Source: Candidatus Omnitrophota bacterium
GTDB taxonomy: Bacteria > Omnitrophota > Gorgyraeia > Zapsychrales > Zapsychraceae
Direction of reading: 5' to 3'
DNA: 8,567 nt
Assembly (NCBI GenBank): GCA_016217585.1
Contig: JACRHQ010000064.1
Coordinates: forward strand, 1-8,567
A model generated the notes under the pieces. The model did not search any database. It had not been told where the DNA came from and saw nothing but the letters and a program-made list of their open reading frames with translations. Positions 8,149-8,567 of this stretch are shown one piece after another. The translations under genes were made by a program, and so were the position numbers. The first letter of the stretch is position 1, and each line of letters opens with the position of its first letter.

Positions 8149-8337
8149 CTATAGTTCGGTTACTTTTAAATTTTTATCGAATAAAAATGACGTTTCCAGG
8201 CGGACCAAATCGAATTGGATGTCCGCGTCGCTTAACGCGAGATTCGCGGGAACGCCGTCGATGACCAAACCCACCGCCGGCCCGTGGCTTTCGCCGAAGG
8301 TGGTGATCCTAAAGATTTGTCCGAAGGAATTACTCAT
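8149..8337 (-). pseudogene. 5' fragment of a second, diverged aroC (chorismate synthase relic)
   Basis: The frame encodes 62 aa. Residues 1-44 ([20 protein letters not shown]...DIQFDL) match the N-terminus of the intact AroC at 34 of 44 positions. Similarity then stops abruptly (about 8200), and an unrelated tail [16 protein letters not shown] runs to a TAG. FMN-binding and most substrate residues are missing, so it cannot be an active enzyme. Its ATG overlaps the stop of the PIN-domain gene as ATGA, suggesting the ancestral aroC was coupled to that gene. Divergence at many third positions argues against a recent duplication of the neighbouring copy. It could still be translated as a small peptide. 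Confidence 0.85.
8282..8307. repeat. 26-bp perfect direct repeat, copy in the aroC fragment
   Basis: Partner of 7603-7628. The identity covers the codons of the invariant TTFGESHG stretch and is the longest perfect match between the two aroC copies. Confidence 0.9.
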
Positions 8338-8567
8338 TTCGCATCTTCAATCCAGATGAGTTTTTCCCCCATTGTTCCTTGTTGCAATGATTCATAAAAT
8401 TTTCGGTCGGCCGTTACCAACATGAATCCGCCACCCAGTGCCAGCGCCAGATATAATCCGTCATAAACACTGATCCGGAATTGAATCGCCAGGCTCCACG
8501 CAGCATCCACAAGAATTTTGGAGCTATAAATTTGTAATGGAAAACGCAAGAAGTCTTGAAGAATTCC
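8334..8567 (-). CDS. PIN-domain protein (VapC-like toxin), C-terminal part, truncated by window edge
   Basis: The frame is open to the last base of the window ([16 protein letters not shown]...), so the start and the first conserved Asp lie outside; the TTG at 8549 is not taken as a start. The end [29 protein letters not shown] is the classic C-terminal half of VapC-type PIN ribonucleases: the acidic residue in YDGLYLALA and the Asp in TADRKF bind the catalytic Mg ions. VapC toxins cleave tRNA or rRNA and are normally paired with a small antitoxin gene just upstream, here out of view. Its stop overlaps the start of the aroC fragment as ATGA. A housekeeping-type PIN nuclease is possible but less likely. 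Confidence 0.88.
   Translation of the reverse strand, partial: GILQDFLRFPLQIYSSKILVDAAWSLAIQFRISVYDGLYLALALGGGFMLVTADRKFYESLQQGTMGEKLIWIEDAK

Overview
The window is a stretch of bacterial chromosome, moderately GC-rich with AT-rich intergenic spots. It looks like housekeeping metabolism from an uncultured or poorly characterised lineage. The gene complement (thiC, aroC, short toxin-antitoxin genes, a channel-like protein with a TAQGP pore loop) would fit a candidate phylum such as Omnitrophota. That assignment is a guess from memory of similar proteins, not something the sequence proves.

Layout. Positions 1-759 (+) hold the C-terminal part of a nitronate monooxygenase-like flavoprotein. The convergent gap 760-927 has no gene but contains two perfect inverted repeats. 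From 4182 down to 928 (-) runs a tight five-gene operon: a thioredoxin/redoxin-family protein, thiC, a small secreted protein, a two-helix channel-like membrane protein, and a second small secreted protein paralogous to the first. The first three genes are linked by ATGA stop/start overlaps. The operon is led by a promoter with perfect -35 and -10 hexamers (4240-4267). Its leader, about 50 nt, is too short for a TPP riboswitch. Upstream at 4293-4871 (-) is a membrane-anchored PsbP/DcrB-like protein. A divergent promoter region separates it from a metallo-beta-lactamase-fold hydrolase (4961-5611, +), whose promoter geometry predicts a leaderless mRNA. A convergent SDR oxidoreductase follows (5639-6505, -), preceded by a cluster of AGAGGTA/TACCTCT repeats.

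The right end (6597-8567, all -) is the most mosaic part. Read in transcription order, it contains the C-terminal end of a PIN-domain (VapC-like) protein, a truncated 5' fragment of aroC overlapping it by ATGA, a hicB-hicA toxin-antitoxin pair, and a complete aroC (chorismate synthase). The fragment and the complete aroC agree at 34 of 44 residues and share a 26-bp perfect direct repeat. The fragment is therefore a diverged relic, not a fresh duplication. This suggests aroC replacement or duplication associated with arrival of the hicBA cassette, leaving a biosynthetic gene downstream of a toxin-antitoxin promoter.

The two points most worth following are the channel-like protein bracketed by paralogous secreted peptides inside a thiC operon, and the aroC'-hicBA-aroC arrangement. 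No rRNA, tRNA, CRISPR array, transposase or replication origin is visible.
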